Below, in pieces: positions 11,155-25,288 of a stretch of 64,000 nucleotides of DNA. Numbering within the stretch: the first letter of the stretch is position 1; each line of letters begins with the position of its first letter. The notes beneath the pieces are model-generated. The model saw only the letters and a program-made list of their open reading frames with translations. It was not told the origin of the DNA and made no database searches. Source of the DNA: Blasia pusilla (lineage: Eukaryota; Marchantiophyta; Marchantiopsida; Blasiales); NCBI GenBank assembly GCA_050084515.1, contig CM114274.1, positions 21,080,001-21,144,000 on the forward strand, written 5' to 3'. A program made the translations under genes and the position numbers.

Positions 11155-12921
11155 TCAGATTTTTATCAGCATGGATCTCCATTGAGACTCCCCAAACTCA
11201 GCCAGTAGAATGTCATGCTGAGTGGTTTTCCTCATGCCCATACTCTGACGCATAAAGAATTTCTGGGGGATCTCAAGACCCCGTGGCCAAGCCTTGGCGC
11301 TGGGGCCCCACACCTCAGATGCATAGAGTCTAGCTAGGATTACCAAAGCTTTGAAGAGATGGAGTTTTTGTAGAATATGCCAAAGTCCCATTCTTCTGCA
11401 ATTGGATTGCAGTAGGTGTAGACCCCTCAAGCCTGCATTGATCTTGTTGCAACTTCCATTGGTTTTCCATTGGTTATTGGGTTTGAGTTGTACCCCCAAG
11501 TATATGTACTTACCCACAATCTCAATAGTCTCCCTTCTCAATCCGTGGCTGAAGGTGAAAGTGTGTGACTGCTGCGCCATAGGGAGTTGTGACCCAAATA
11601 TGATTATCTTCATTTTTAGCAAGTTGACTTCCATGCTTGATTTGTTGCAAATGCTTGAGATTGCATTCAAGTAAAGTTGGAGCCCATGTGCTGTTCTAGA
11701 CATTAGAACTGTATCATCTGCATACAACAGCATGGGGATGAGGCAGTATGCTAGCTCTTGTGGAGCTCTATTCACTTCACAGAGCACCTCTTTAAGTTCA
11801 TCAATGTAGAGCCCAAACAATGTAAGTGAGAGGGGGCATCCTTATTTCATTATATTCCGGTGTTGGAGGATAAAGTTTCAGATTTTCCCTTTTTAGTGGA
11901 AATTTGTGCTAACACTTGAGCATACAAGACCTTGATTGCTGTAAGTTGCTGTGGTGGGACACCCAACTCTTTAAGTCATTTCCAAAGAAGTGCCCTTGGA
12001 ACTGTGTCAAATGCCTTCTTGAAGTCCACAAAACAACAGAACAATTTACCCAGCTTGTGACCAATTCTTAATTTGGAAGTTTCTTCAATCGGTACTTGGA
12101 GTGTGAGAAGATGATCCTGGGTGCTATGTGTGTGTCGAAAACCTGCTTGTCCTCTAGCTCGCACCTTCTTTTCTTTAGCCCAGTCACTGATTTTCCTTTC
12201 TAGCAATAGCCCGTACAACTTAGCCATGAGGGAGCTCACCATGATCTTTTTATAGTTGGATGGTATCATTGCAATTGGGTCTCCAGCCTTGAAGAGTGGG
12301 TAGATTGTATTCATTTTCCATTCTGGTGGGAATCCTTGTTGAACTGCAGTATTGAACATTCTAGTGAGAGTTGGGCCAATTACCTCACTTGCGAATTTGA
12401 ACTTTTGAGCCCGGCACCCCAGGTCATCCTCTGGTTTGTTATATAGCCTTCTGAGGCCTGATGTGATATCTTCAATGATGAAGAAATCCGGTAGATCTCG
12501 GATCCCATTCGGCCAGGGGTCGATGGGAGCAGTAGTGTTCGAGTGGTAAAGTTGGGTACTATATGATCTATAGATCTTGGAGTGGAATGTTGTTCTATCT
12601 ATTCCTGAGTATTCTGCAGAATTTGGCCGATTGGTATTTCATCTGTTCTCTGAACTCTGTGATCTTGATGGCAATGTATTTGTGTTTCTTCCTACGTACC
12701 AATCATTTGTAAGTTTTCTGCAATAATCGAGTGTGTGGAGAGTGTGGATCCTCCCTCAGCCGGTGATTCAGCTCCTTGCGGGCCTCTTTGCAGTCCTTGT
12801 CAAACCAGGGTTGGGAGAAGAACGTAGAAGTGGATCTAATGTGTTTGCCTCCAGATAGTTGGAAAGGTAGGACTTTTCTGCAACATTGATGTAGGATGTC
12901 GTTGAACTCAGTCGTGTTCAC
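11155..12921 (-). pseudogene. LINE copy B reverse transcriptase (degenerate)
   Basis: The RT blocks are spread over the frames 12,703-12,921, 11,976-12,359 and 11,155-11,820. Readable motifs are 'MNTIYPLFKAGDPIAMIPSN', 'RGQAGFRHTHSTQDHLLTLQ', 'CFVDFKKAFDTVPRALLWK' (motif A) and 'LLYADDTVLMS' (intact YADD motif C), then 'YIYLGVQLKPNNQW'. The catalytic residues of the palm are therefore still present, unlike copy A where Y is changed to C. Frameshifts between the blocks prevent a single product. Confidence 0.75.
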
Positions 12922-12981
12922 TGTGGGTGAGCACTCTGTAAGAGCCTTGTTGACGAGTGTGATGAGTTCATCTTTCTTTTC

Positions 12982-13618
12982 CTAAAGGAAAGTGTGTCGA
13001 TATTTGGTCGGTAGGGTTAATTTTTCTGCAGCCTCTGGGATGGTTTTGGAGACCATGATGTCAAAGTAGAGTGGTTCATGATCAGATTCTAGAACGGGTG
13101 TGACACTGACATTTGCAACCAAATGGGGGAGTTGATGTACTTCCCCAATCAGGTAGTCAACCACTGATGTCGAGGTTTCTGTGTTGGAATCAAAGTTTCC
13201 AATGGTAGTGCGACCTCCTTACTATGGCCACATAACCATACCATTTGCGAGTACCAAACAATGTGTCGAGTAAAGTTGGAGAATTTTCTCTCCATTGGAT
13301 GTTTTTACCATGTCCACTGAAGTGTGTTGCACGTGTGGGAAGAATATTTTTGCGAGAGACCTGTCTGCTGATTGAGCATCAATCCCTTCCATGTTGGTGT
13401 TGTTTGACATATAAATTGGAGTTTGAGTGGTGCTTAATAGATGTAGAGAGAGCCTCATACGGGAATTCTCTTTTGAGCATAGTAGGACTAAAGTAGCAAA
13501 CTAAAATGAGGAGATCTTTTGGTAACCCCGCTTCTTTGGTTACCTTCACCCAGAGGAAGTGTTTCTCCTCATCAATATCGGCTATGGAGACAAAAGGTGG
13601 TAACCATGGTGCTACCAA
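12982..13618 (-). pseudogene. LINE copy B endonuclease, GDFNGR motif deleted
   Basis: The C-terminal piece (12,982-13,164) retains 'LESDHEPLYF'. The N-terminal piece (13,379-13,618) retains 'EEKHFLWVKVTKEAGLPKDL'. At about 13,425 the sequence jumps from the equivalent of the 'STSIKHH' stretch straight to 'TQTPIYMSNN'. This drops about 60 bp relative to copy A (8,571-8,631), including the catalytic GDFNGR block, and shifts the frame. This copy could not nick DNA by itself. Confidence 0.65.
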
Positions 13619-14047
13619 GCATGCGAGGCCATCGTGTCCTTTCTTATTGTTGTTTGTGAGTAGGTTGTAGATAGTTAAGACCTAGAAGTTCTCTGTATTG
13701 GTAATGCGGTTGGAATCATGTTCATGTGTTTTAGCAAAAAAGATAAGGTCCAATTTTGTGCGTGCATATGTAATGCCATTGCCTCTAGACCAGAATGGTC
13801 CTCCACAATTGTGAAAAACTGCCTGAATGGATGGGTTGGAAATATCCTTCCCATCCACCATTCCCTATAGGGAGGTCTTGTGAGGGAGGTTTGTCACCTC
13901 CAAGGCCCGGTTCGGTATTGTAGAATTGCTAATTCCTTGGTTTGAATCCAAGTTTTTGCTCATTGCCCCTCCTCTTTGTAGTATTGCTGCTGCATTGTTG
14001 TGTCTTCTAGTTATTGGTGTCGTCGCCTTTCCTTCCCTGAGGTCACT

Positions 14048-14700
14048 CTAAAGACCGTTATTGAGGGTAGCCAGAACCTTCTCTCTTTCAATATGGAGCG
14101 CTAATCTTTGCTTGGTGGTCAGATATGGAAAGATATGGATAGTAGATCCTTTCAAAATTGATTTACTACGGAGGATGGCCAACCTCATTTCCATCGCTGG
14201 TCCCCGTTGTGAGGGATCAAAGTGTACCAACATTGGTGTTGGTTGGTCATATGTTCCTTTCCCAAGTCTGATCCCTGTGAAGGTGAGTGTTGGTATGATC
14301 CCTAGAGTTGTGAAGACCTTCTCTTGCAAAATTGAATTACACTCTTCTTTCTTGGTAAAGGGCAGTCTCATGATGACTAGATTGAGATCCCTGGTTTTCT
14401 TATCCTGCATTTCTAGAACCCTACCTACTTCCTATTTTGCTACCGCTTTGGCTACCTGTGTTGCAACCTCAATGATTTGTGTTGTGTCCATGTGATTGCC
14501 CACTACTTCTGTCCAGGTTCTACTAGGATTTGCAGGGTTGTTCCCACTTAAACTGTACTCTTGAATTACCTTCCCTATCTGAGTGTTATCCTCTTTGAAG
14601 TAGGCACCTAAATCCTTCTTCAATTGCACGTTCTCAACCCTCAAAGTGACCAGCTCCAATTCCAGAGTTGTCTTCTAAGTGGTTCATTTGAGGAGGTTCA
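14048..14700 (-). pseudogene. LINE copy B ORF1-like region
   Basis: The 14,048-14,410 frame reads 'FTGIRLGKGTYDQPTPMLV' followed by 'HFDPSQRGPAMEMRLAILRS', collinear with copy A ORF1. A further frame, 14,432-14,659 ('ENVQLKKDLGAYFKEDNTQI'), lies upstream in the LINE and may form part of a coiled-coil N-terminal half. Frames are broken by stops. Confidence 0.45.
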
Positions 14701-14962
14701 ACTCCTTGTTGGACATCCATCTGCCTTGCTCTTCTTTTGTTGCCTGCATCATTGTATTCTATGCTAGCATGTGGTTGGCCTAAAAGCTTTCCCACTTTGA
14801 TTCTAATTCAGAGAATCCATTGGTGATGGATGCCACTTCTAGATATGGTATAACCTCTGTTGAATATATGACAGGTACGTGTAGTCGTTCCTTGTCACAC
14901 TACCTTATTTTTTTCCAGACATAGTTTCCTCCGTCGAGGTTTCCAACGCTGGTTGTTCTACA

Positions 14963-15078
14963 GTAGTCATGCGTGTAGTGTTCACTCAATGTATTGGTCT
15001 ACCCTTTATGTGCTCAAGCAATGAGAATGGAGGGAAAAAATTAAAGTGTGCTTTTCTCCAGAGAGAACACATCCCCGT
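14963..15078. other. Short unassigned spacer
   Basis: Sequence between the LINE copy B 5' end and a solo LTR. Nothing is recognisable. Confidence 0.4.
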
Positions 15079-15710
15079 TGTCACGACTGCTTGGATCGAT
15101 CGGTGGGATCTAGTAGAGCATCTTCACGAGTAGTGGAGGATAGGCCCAAGAGGTCGAGGATGACCTGTTGAGGCCCCGGGAAACCTAAGAGAGCAGGTTT
15201 CCCCTTCGTTTCGGCTCATTTGGAGCCATATAGAGAAACATACTATTTCGGATAAGTTTCCATGTTAGGGATAGTTGACTTTCCACTTTGGGAAGTGGCT
15301 CTTGAACCACTTCACCAGGTCAAGAGCCAAGGAGATGACCCATGAGCATAGGTTACCATTGAGAGGGCTTGGGAGAGGGAAGGGGATATACCTCCAAGAG
15401 AGGGAGCTTGAGAGCTCATTCTCCGCCGCCTTGGCATAAGGCGGCGGAGCTATGGTCCCTTGCCTTGTAAGTGTAACCCAAGCCTCTCATTAGGAAAGTG
15501 GGTTTGGTTTGACATGAGAGAGAGTGCACATCTTTGAGAGTTATGGTGTGAGATGGTGTAGAGAGAGATTGGATCTTACTTTATTGGAGATATTTTGGTA
15601 CTTCTCGCTTCTGTGTATGGATGCCATGAGTTAGCATGGGATCGTGTGGGTTTGTGTGTGTGTTTGATGATAGCAATGTATGTTGTGTAGCGATGTGTAT
15701 GCGCACAACA
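15079..15710. repeat. Solo LTR (LTR-A family), 632 bp
   Basis: It starts 'tgtcacgactgcttgg' and ends 'gatgtgtatgcgcacaaca', so it has TG...CA termini with a short TGTC/GACA inverted end. The same sequence recurs at 35,543-36,156, in the left palindrome arm (17,041-17,368), and split around the gypsy element (36,159-36,288 and 45,305-45,801). The 4-bp sequence ccgt flanks both sides (15,075-15,078 and 15,711-15,714), consistent with a target duplication. No internal coding region is attached, so it is called solo. An internal CT-rich stretch corresponds to the site where other copies carry longer CT tracts. Confidence 0.75.
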
Positions 15711-17040
<1,330 letters not shown>

Positions 17041-17368
17041 GCATAGATTACCGAGAGAGAACTTGGGAGAGGGAAGGAGTTATGGTCCTCCTTGAACCTC
17101 TTGGCATGCGGAGTTATGGTCCTCCTTGCCTTATGTGTGTAACCAAGCCTCTCATTAGGAGAGTGGGTTTAGCTTGACATGAGAGAGAGTGCGCACCATG
17201 GAGAGCTAGGTGTGAGATGGTGATGTGAGATCTACTTGATTTATTGGAGATATTTTAGTACTCCTTGTCGTTATTTGGATGCCAGGAGTTAGCATGGGAT
17301 TGTGCGTGTTTGTGTGTATGTTCGATGACAACGATGTATGTTGTGTAGCGATGTGTATGCGAATGACA
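17041..17368. repeat. Truncated LTR-A at outer end of left palindrome arm
   Basis: It matches the right-arm LTR-A (35,543-35,920) in inverted orientation and ends in 'gatgtgtatgcgaatgaca'. It is shorter than the right copy by an internal rearrangement near 17,075-17,110, where 'gttatggtcctcc' is duplicated. The palindrome homology stops within the LTR. Confidence 0.7.
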
Positions 17369-18494
17369 TTACCCGCATAATGAAACACAATCTAGCGACG
17401 CTCTAGATGATACATATGCTTATCCACCACGTGGACATGCTCTTCGCTATGTATCCGGGAATGACGTGACGTCGTCTTCAGATGCAAGATCCACATCTAG
17501 GACATGGTAGTGGGACCCGTAAAAAAGAAATAGCGACTACAAAAGGATATTTTACAATTTTTTCCACTATCGAACCACATATAAATGAGGTCAGGCCTAC
17601 CTCATTTCTATTAACTAGTAGGTGCACGGGAAATAAAAAAGTGTGTGAAGAGTTAGTACATAGCCCGTGAAGGATTAATAATGTTGTACATAAATTCAAA
17701 ATTTTTTTCTTACTTCCCATAGCATGTAAAATATTTTCTTAGTGAGCTGAGTTGCCACTTATAAAACATAGAAGTATTTACAAAACAACAAGGCACTCTA
17801 CCATAATACTATAAATTTTTATTAACAAATCATTTTTCCGATGACAACCGAAGAATAGAAATTGGTTACTCATAGCACATTTACTTACTTATTTAGGCGC
17901 AAAACTTGTTTAGGGTTCGAAAGTCGGGAAAAGCTAGTTAGCAGGCAGGTTTCTTTCGGAGAACCGGTACTTTCCCGGTACATGAAGCGTTTAAAGTTTT
18001 CTGAATTCCAGTCGGCTATTTGGTACACAAGTACAGAAACAAAAGGAACCCGTATGTCAGTCGGTTGAAATTTGAGATTTCAACACGTGACCTCTGTTCT
18101 CTTCGGACGTTGCTAAGAAGGACTTACTGCTGTACAGTGTATCTGGTCAGCGAAGTCGAAGGGGAATGACGGGTAGACGATCTTTGTTGAAGATGCCACA
18201 CAGCCAGTAGATTTGTCTTGAATTTTCAGTAAAAGGCCGTTTCTGATCTGTCCGGGAACATAATTCCGGACCTCTTACAGGTTGATCTGAATGGCGAAAG
18301 TCAGAAACTAATCTCTTGAGCTACTGTTGTGCGGACTTATTATAGTTGGAAACAGTGGATAATCTGCAGTACTTGATCGCGCGGGAGCAAGTGCCATGCT
18401 GATTATCAAGCGTTAGAACTCCTAATTCTCTGAAGGTGCCACAGGCTGCAAGTCGTTCAATTCTATCCACTGCACGCTAGGGTCGTCGGTTCTC
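17369..18494. other. Upstream region of left UPF0114 copy, no gene recognised
   Basis: About 1.1 kb between LTR-A and exon 1 of the left UPF0114 copy, mirrored at 34,413-35,542. Short open frames have no known motif and are broken differently in the two arms. It probably contains the promoter of the UPF0114 gene, but no specific element is recognised. Confidence 0.4.
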
Positions 18495-20332
18495 ATGTGC
18501 ATTTACTTACTAGTCAGCAGGATCCCACCTTTCCATGGATATCGCAGCTCGATGGAGAGCATCGGATGTATGTCGATGTGCATTGATGGAGCCGAAAGCT
18601 CCATTTCAATGCAAGGGCCAGCAGAAGTCATAAGATCAGGTGCGAGGCAGAGGAAATTAGCTGTGACTAGAAACGGATTTTTATGTTCCGTGGTCGGCAC
18701 AGTCAACTAGGCCTCCATATCGCCGATCGAAAATAGGTGGAAGAACCGTCTGTGGTTTACACTATGAGGAGGGTCTCACTGACAGCGGTGTCGTACCTGT
18801 TCTTCCCAACATGCAACCGACACTTGACAATCTACTGGATCCTAATGCTTTCCAGGAGACCTCCGCTCAAGTCACAGCTGCAGCACTTTCCACATCAGGA
18901 GTTTGCTGCCTTACTCCTGACTCCACATCTCCTGCAGCAAAGAACGTGGAGCGCATCGAGGGCATCATCGAACGAGTAACTCTCCCCATCTCATGACTGA
19001 CGAGTGATTAACATCCAATATTCTGTTACAAGAAATATCCGGACAATAATTCCAACATCAATAATACATTCAAACATCAATAATGGCCGGACAATTCCCA
19101 CACTAATAATACATTCAAATTACTGATCTTTATTTTCTTTGCGTGGCACTGGACTGAAGCACAACCTGACTCACATTCGGTTGTTGCTATGAACGACAGG
19201 CAATATTTGACTGCCGATTTTTGACCTTGTTTGCTGTGGTGGGGTCTCTGGCTGGTTCGGTTCTTTGTTTCTTCCAGGTAATTTCTACCCAAGGATCGTA
19301 AGTTACAGTATCGCAAGCGTAGGACAGCTTTGAGTAGTCCTCGTTCACAAAAATAACACTAATCCGTCGTCGGGTTCTGATGAGGAAGCTGATTTTCTTT
19401 CGCCCATCTAACGACTCCGTTTACTGGATTCCAATTTTTTTCTACGAGCGGACCACTGGATCTGTTGATTACGACAATATGATTAGCCACCATTCTGAAG
19501 CGATGTTGCATGCAACGTCTCGAGCAGGGTTCCATGTTTGTCGTACAATCATTCAAGGAGTACTTCAAGGCCTGTCTATATGGACTCAAAACTAGCCAAG
19601 TAATTCTTTACCTTGTGGAAGCGGTTGGTGAGTTTTGCAATACAAACCTGCCAAGTAGAGCAGTTTTGGGCCATATCACTGTTGTGCTTTACCTTGCTGA
19701 TTGCTATATGGTCCCCATGATCTCAAGTGTCTTGCATTTCTCAGAGAGTGCCAGTAGACTGGTAATTATCATATCTTCTTTCCATTAGATGACCCTTGGA
19801 TGATATTGGAACTGATTCTCACGTTTCCTTACTTGTGTAGATGTCTATCTCATGGGAACAGTCATGCTCATTTTGGCATGGGATTGTATGAACTTTTCGT
19901 GAGTAGCTTGGAAGTACCTGGAGTTGGCTGTGCGGATGGAGCTACTAGAACGACAGTCTGTGGTTCCAATTTGTTTGGCCTTTTCAGACTGCGGGTATTT
20001 CCTGGAAATCCCTTCTTAAGAATTTTATACATGCTTTTTGGCATCCATGGCCAACGTCATGCAACATTCATTTTCAATTAAGAGTCTTACAGGTGGTTCG
20101 TTGAATTCAGGAACGCCCAAAATGGTTGGAAATTCGATCTCTTGATGAGTTAAAGACAAAACTTGGACATGTCATTGTGATGATCCTGCTTGTGGGAATG
20201 TTTGAAAAGAGTAAGAAGGTGCCTATTCATTCCGGCTTGGATCTCCTTTGCTTTGCCGGATCTATTCTCCTTGCATCTGGCTGTCTGTACCTTCTTTCTA
20301 TGCTCCACTTGAATAATAATCACAGTGAGTAG
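18495..20332 (+). pseudogene. UPF0114-family membrane protein, left copy, two frameshifts
   Basis: Exons match the intact right-arm gene: 18,495-18,975, 19,200-19,277, 19,528-19,627, 19,841-19,994 and 20,111-20,332, with GT-AG introns. Two single-base differences break it. Exon 1 has five T instead of four near 18,680. Exon 4 has four T instead of five near 19,873, inside the 'MLIFGMG' codons, making the exon 154 nt instead of 155. The rest reads normally to the stop at 20,330-20,332. Both lesions are in T runs, so sequencing or assembly error is a real alternative to decay. Function and domains are given under the right-arm copy. Confidence 0.75.
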
Positions 20333-22832
20333 GTCATGAGCTATCATGTTAGAAGAACCACCATGATCCGACTATGAGGTGTACAGTATGCACATGGCTT
20401 CTCATCAGATTCAGGGAGGGATTTCAATAGGCTTCTCTACTAACAGATCCTTAATGATCAGCAAACCCGTGTCGGCAATTCTACAAATATTAATCTATCC
20501 CCGGGGGTAGATTAATATTTGTAAAGAATAACAGAGAGGCTTAAGGCTCTTCCATTTGGGGAATTCAGAGGCAGTAGACCAAAGTGGATGTTCACGGAAT
20601 GATCCCATCCATGAAGCCGGAGATCAGTACTAGTTATTTTCCACCTTTGTAAAGCTGTTGGAGTTTCTACATGTGAGTATCCACATTTCTAGCTGTCCTT
20701 TAAGCCTTATCAGTGAAGTGATACCCTCTCCTTGTCCATTAGCAGGTTCAACTGGTAAGATCGCTCCTTTGCTTTTGTTTCAGTGCACTTAATCTTACCT
20801 CTTAGACACTCATGAGAGTTGAGATTCGAGAAATCTTGATTCATGTGGACCCGGTAAGCTACCTCATATTCGTAGTGTACATTCGACAACATGTTTTTAC
20901 GCCAAGTTTTTGAGCTTCCAGTAATGAGGAAACGCTCAATTTTGGTCGGGGCTAGAGTACCATCCCAATTTACGGAAATATATTAGAGTTCTTTTTTTCC
21001 AATTATTCTGTGGTTCGGAAACATCTGACGATGCAGAAATAAATCACTATGTTCTTACCTGTTGAATCAAACATGATGCGAAATAATATGCCAACCACCT
21101 AATCACATTGTAATGAAAAGTTTGTAATTGATGACTTTGCCATCACTGATGTTCAGTAGAGAGAAATCGCTCAACAGTCAACAATTCAGGAAGAATCAGG
21201 CAATTTCGGCTAGGTGCTTGTGTCATGAAGAAAGCTACCGTTAATCCGACTATTGGAGAGTTGGCTTAATTGTCTGACGGTAAATACCACTGACTATGAC
21301 AGTATAATCATCCCCACCAACTATCCAAACCAGACAATTGTTGGCTATAAGAAAGCACTATCGTTGATACAAGGCCCGGGGATTTCACGCAGAACTTCTG
21401 TTGAACATGAGAAATCCTGATTGAATTTAACCGATTCATATAACAAGAAGAGTTTCATCGTCAGCAGCTCTCTGCTTTTCAGACAACGGCAGATTGGTGT
21501 CCATACCAGTCGTTCAACACCGTGTCACACGTAAACTACATGAAAATCTCCCCAACAAACCTCGAAGTAGTAGCATGTCGTTAGAACTTCAGTAATTGAA
21601 TGTGGAAATCGCTTCGTCTTTTTCTAGTCAGATTACATTTTCAGTAAACACAATTCACTTCACCCTCGGAGGCGGAAGTTTGGATGAACATTGCATGATG
21701 TAAACTTAGATTAATTTAAGTCTACCGATTTGATGGATGTCATCTCTTGTGGAAGTTCAAAAATCCAATTGAGTCCTCGTCATGATCTGCGTAGGGAGCT
21801 CCTTGTGCACTATCGAGTCTAATGTTTAGACTGATGACAGAAAAGTGAGACATCAGGTGCCCCAAAATTGTAAGACAAGGAAAATATCCAGAATATGAAC
21901 GTGCAACTCTCGGGCTACGAAAACAGGAGATAATTAAGGTCCTGTGCTAGAAGAAAACAACGATGTATGAACTAAGAAATGCATACATGTGAGCAAATCG
22001 GGTTTTTAGAGTCTGAATTAGAGCCTATTGGCTTTCAACAAGTTGCTAAGCCTTTCTACGAGAACTATTGGAGACTTATTTTTTGGAGAGTGCTTTTTTT
22101 AATTTCTAAACCCCTCTCGATTTGATATGTGACAATAGAGCGGCATGTTTGCCACGCGAAAAATATTTTATGTCCCATACATGGTGCGGACTGCTCACTA
22201 ATCAATTTTTAAAAATCACAGATAATTTCTGTGTTCTTTGGATGATATCATAAATCCATTTGGATGGAAAAATCTCCAAGGACGAAGTACCATAAACCAA
22301 CAGAATTTAGTAATACTCGAATACCAGAAGCTCCCAAACCACAGCAACCCCATAATCTGTCTTTGGATCATCTGTATGTTTGAAAACCATGTAGTGGTCA
22401 GGTCCTATTCAAATTACCGCCAAAAACAACTTTTCTCGCCGGAAAGAAAGGGTACAGCTTCTGAGGTCGTCACCTCCAGACGAAACCCAGGTACCACGAG
22501 CAGCATCCAAGTGCTACAAAACCTCTCATTCCAGGTCTTCTCTTGAATGAACGTCCACTAAGATAAAAACACTTGGCCAAGATAGAAAAATCCGCATATT
22601 ACTGCTGATTACTACGGCATTTGTGGTTAGAATTACAATACAAAGAAAACACCAGCTAGCAGCTCCTTGACGACATCAAGTATAATGCCCAAAATCTTTA
22701 ACTCATGTTTCTTGCACAATGAGTCGATGGAATACTCTACAGCTTCTCGACGTGAAGCACTCGATTCAAGTTCAAGGAAAGAGTACTCGAACTATTGATG
22801 GCAGGTTTGAACCAAAAGAAATGGCTTGTGCT
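20333..22832. other. Intergenic region between convergent UPF0114 and RPC10, left arm
   Basis: 2.5 kb between the stop codons of two convergent genes, mirrored at 30,064-32,574. It includes a perfect hairpin at 20,482-20,523 and otherwise short open frames whose reading differs between the arms through single-base indels. One frame (20,710-20,892 here, 31,964-32,194 in the right arm) is conserved in both but matches no family I know. No further gene is supported. Confidence 0.4.
20482..20523. terminator. Perfect hairpin about 150 bp downstream of UPF0114, left arm
   Basis: Arms of 16 bp ('tacaaatattaatcta' and its complement) enclose the GC-rich loop 'tccccggggg'. The mirrored hairpin in the right arm has 20-bp arms. 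Its place just after the stop codon suggests a 3' UTR structure, but plants do not use simple hairpins for pol II termination, so the role is open. Confidence 0.35.
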
Positions 22833-23793
22833 TTATCCCTCTCTCCATCGGAAATTGCACGCGTTGTTACAGCACTTGTAGAAAGTAGACATTGGTTCAT
22901 CAGCAGAACGGATCTGAATCTGCATAAAGTAGGCTTGATTGTAGGAGCATTGTGGACATGTCACTGCAAGAAAACCCAGTAATTTCAACGTAAGAAGAGA
23001 TTTCCAGATATAGTAGAATTGTATTGCTTTGGTAACTTCGCTACATTCTTGCTCGCACCGTAAATTGTGAAGTCGATCATTTCTCCAGAATCTCTGTTTC
23101 CTTTCTTGCTTCATGTTTTTAATCTTCTGGTTGAGAAATATTTAGTCCATCTTGATATAGAAGTACGTGAGTTGTACCCTGTAATCTTACTTCTTAAGCT
23201 CCTGCTCTATTACTATCTTGCTGGGTTGCAAAGACTGCACATTGCTATCATCCTTCCCAGATCCTCGGCTTTTTTTTCTTCTGGATTCTTGAAGATCACT
23301 GTGAAGTGTGAAGCCCACTCAACTACAAAATCCACGACATTTAAGCCCTGAAGTCGGACTTGAGCGTAAATTACGACCAGAAGATTACCTACACACTGGG
23401 CCAACACTAGCCAGGGTGAAACCGAACGCACCTTCTGTTCGATCGACGTTCTTCCAAGCATCTTCCCCACCCAGAACATCGTCGACCTCTTTCTTGTTCA
23501 AAGTCAACTTCTTACTGACCTGCCAATTCGAACGTTAATGTCACACATATCTCTGGAGTCAATTGTTACATCCACGGATATAGCTAAGCTACTACACATC
23601 TCTGCTCCGATTCAGAAATAGCGGGGCAAACTTTGAGTACAGATACATTTCAACCAAGCAGTTGACAAGGTTTCCAAACCTTGCGTTCGATGTTATAGAT
23701 GTACGGACATGTAGGGCAGAAAAATCGAAGTAATCGCCCTGACGACGCGTGCTCCACAAGTAATAGATTGGCGCATGTCGGACAGAACTCCAT
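22833..23793 (-). CDS. RPC10: RNA polymerase III subunit RPC10 (POLR3K/NRPC11-like), left copy
   Basis: Three exons on the - strand: 23,793-23,680, 23,519-23,432 and 22,963-22,833, joined across GT-AG introns to 110 codons plus stop (human POLR3K has 108). The N-terminal zinc ribbon reads 'MEFCPTCANLLLVE' and 'FFCPTCPYIYNIERK'. The middle exon has 'KEVDDVLGGEDAWKNVD'. The C-terminal TFIIS-type ribbon has 'VTCPQCSYNQAYF', 'QIRSADEPMSTFYKCC' and ends in 'FRWREG'. The invariant acidic hairpin RSADEP is intact. In Pol III this subunit supports RNA cleavage and termination. Exons are identical at protein level to the right-arm copy. The ATG is preceded by in-frame stops. It is convergent with UPF0114. 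Confidence 0.9.
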
Positions 23794-24052
23794 AACTTGT
23801 GCGGTATTTCAGCTTGATGCAGTTGTACTCTACGACAGTATAATTGATTTGTCCATGGATCTCCACGAACACACAAGGTGCACAATCCCTCAGAAACACT
23901 GGATACCCTGCCTCCTGCAACCAATCGACTTCACGTGCAACGCCAGATCCTCAAACCCATTTCACAGGGAACTACGTGCGCTCTCCCATCGACTCGGTTG
24001 TCGTCAAACCCTCGCCTCGATGTTTACCCCGGGACTCCGCACAGGCATCGCC

Positions 24053-24102
24053 CTTGAATCAAACACGATATAAATTACTTGAATCAAACACGATATAAAT
24101 TA
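24053..24102 (-). promoter_or_regulatory. 25-bp tandem duplication upstream of RPC10, left arm
   Basis: Two perfect copies of a 25-bp unit containing 'ttatatcgtgtttgattcaa' (gene strand) lie about 260-310 bp upstream of the RPC10 ATG. The unit has a TATA-like 'ttatat'. It is mirrored at 28,792-28,841. A promoter role is inferred from position only. Confidence 0.3.
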
Positions 24103-25288
24103 AAAGTGAGGCAGTGGGGAGTGGAGTAGCACGACGGAGATGTGACACATCCCACAAATGAGATTATGGCCTGTCACGCAATTTTGTGAGCATCCATTTT
24201 CAGGGCCAGCTCACCGGTTAAACTTTGAGCAATTGCGAGTCCAAATCACCCTTTTTTTTTTTAAACAATCCAGATTTATTTCATGATTGTGAAAAAAAAT
24301 TCATGGAATGCATTTGACATTTCAATCATACAAGGCGAATGATGCAACAAAGGAGAAATTTTTCCATATGTATGGACAAATTTTATAAAATGAATGGTGT
24401 CATCCACATTAGTATTGCAAATCCTCCCTACAAACTTGGCGTGCACTTAATGTGTCATGCATGGAGGGCATACTTGACCTCTAGAAGGTCCAACATCCAA
24501 AGATGTCCCAATGGCGACAACGGTCGTTGTCGCCCAGCTGGTTATTGCTAATGCTTGTCTTGATAAGGCTAATTTACCCCAATCTGTGTGGCGATGCCTA
24601 CTATAGATTGGCCTCATAAGTCCACTAGGTGATCTCGATAAGCATCTTTTGGAGCATAAGGAGGATTATCTCATGATCGAACTTCAAGGAGACCAAAGGT
24701 CAAGCCTACCGAGGTTAAATGACGTGTTGAGAAGTGTAACCTACAAGATCAGGTTTTCCCTTGATTTGGAACTATTTGGAACTTATTATTTTGAGTAAGT
24801 TCTTCATTGTTAGAGATATGCTTTTCTATTTGTGGAAAGTTATCCTTAATCCACTATGGCATGTTTAGGATAAAGAAGGTAACTTGCATGTGTAGGTCAT
24901 CAAGTAGAGGGCTAGAGAGAGAGAGAGAGTACTCATTAAGTAGTGCATGTTGTAGCCTTGGGACCATAGACCCCCCCTGGTTGGACGGTGCTTGAGACCA
25001 GGATGGGTGTAGAGAGAGAAGCAAGTGAAGAAGGTACCATATGAGAGGAGGGAGACACTCTCATATAGTGTGATCTTGACCAAACAACCTGTTTGTGCGG
25101 AGCTTCCAAGTGTCAACCAGAAGCTCTTCACCACACCATCTACTTTACCGATTGGGATCCCCAATAGACATTACTTACCGGTCAGCAACTTTGGGCAATG
25201 AATCAAGGCTACTGAATGTGTTGAACAATTCTGGTGCTACCGGCTAGGCAATATCAAGATATGCTCTTGCTCTGTGTGTTGTGAATTT
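24103..25288. repeat. Degenerate LTR-like region, left arm
   Basis: From about 24,720 to 25,180 the order of phrases recalls LTR-A: 'caggttttccc', 'gtggaaagtt', a GA run at 24,911-24,930, then 'gggaccatag'. Overall similarity is low, so this is probably a diverged LTR of a related family. It is mirrored at about 27,700-28,160. The remaining 24,103-24,720 contains nothing recognisable. The GA run is shorter here than the corresponding CT run in the right arm (27,953-27,974). Confidence 0.35.
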
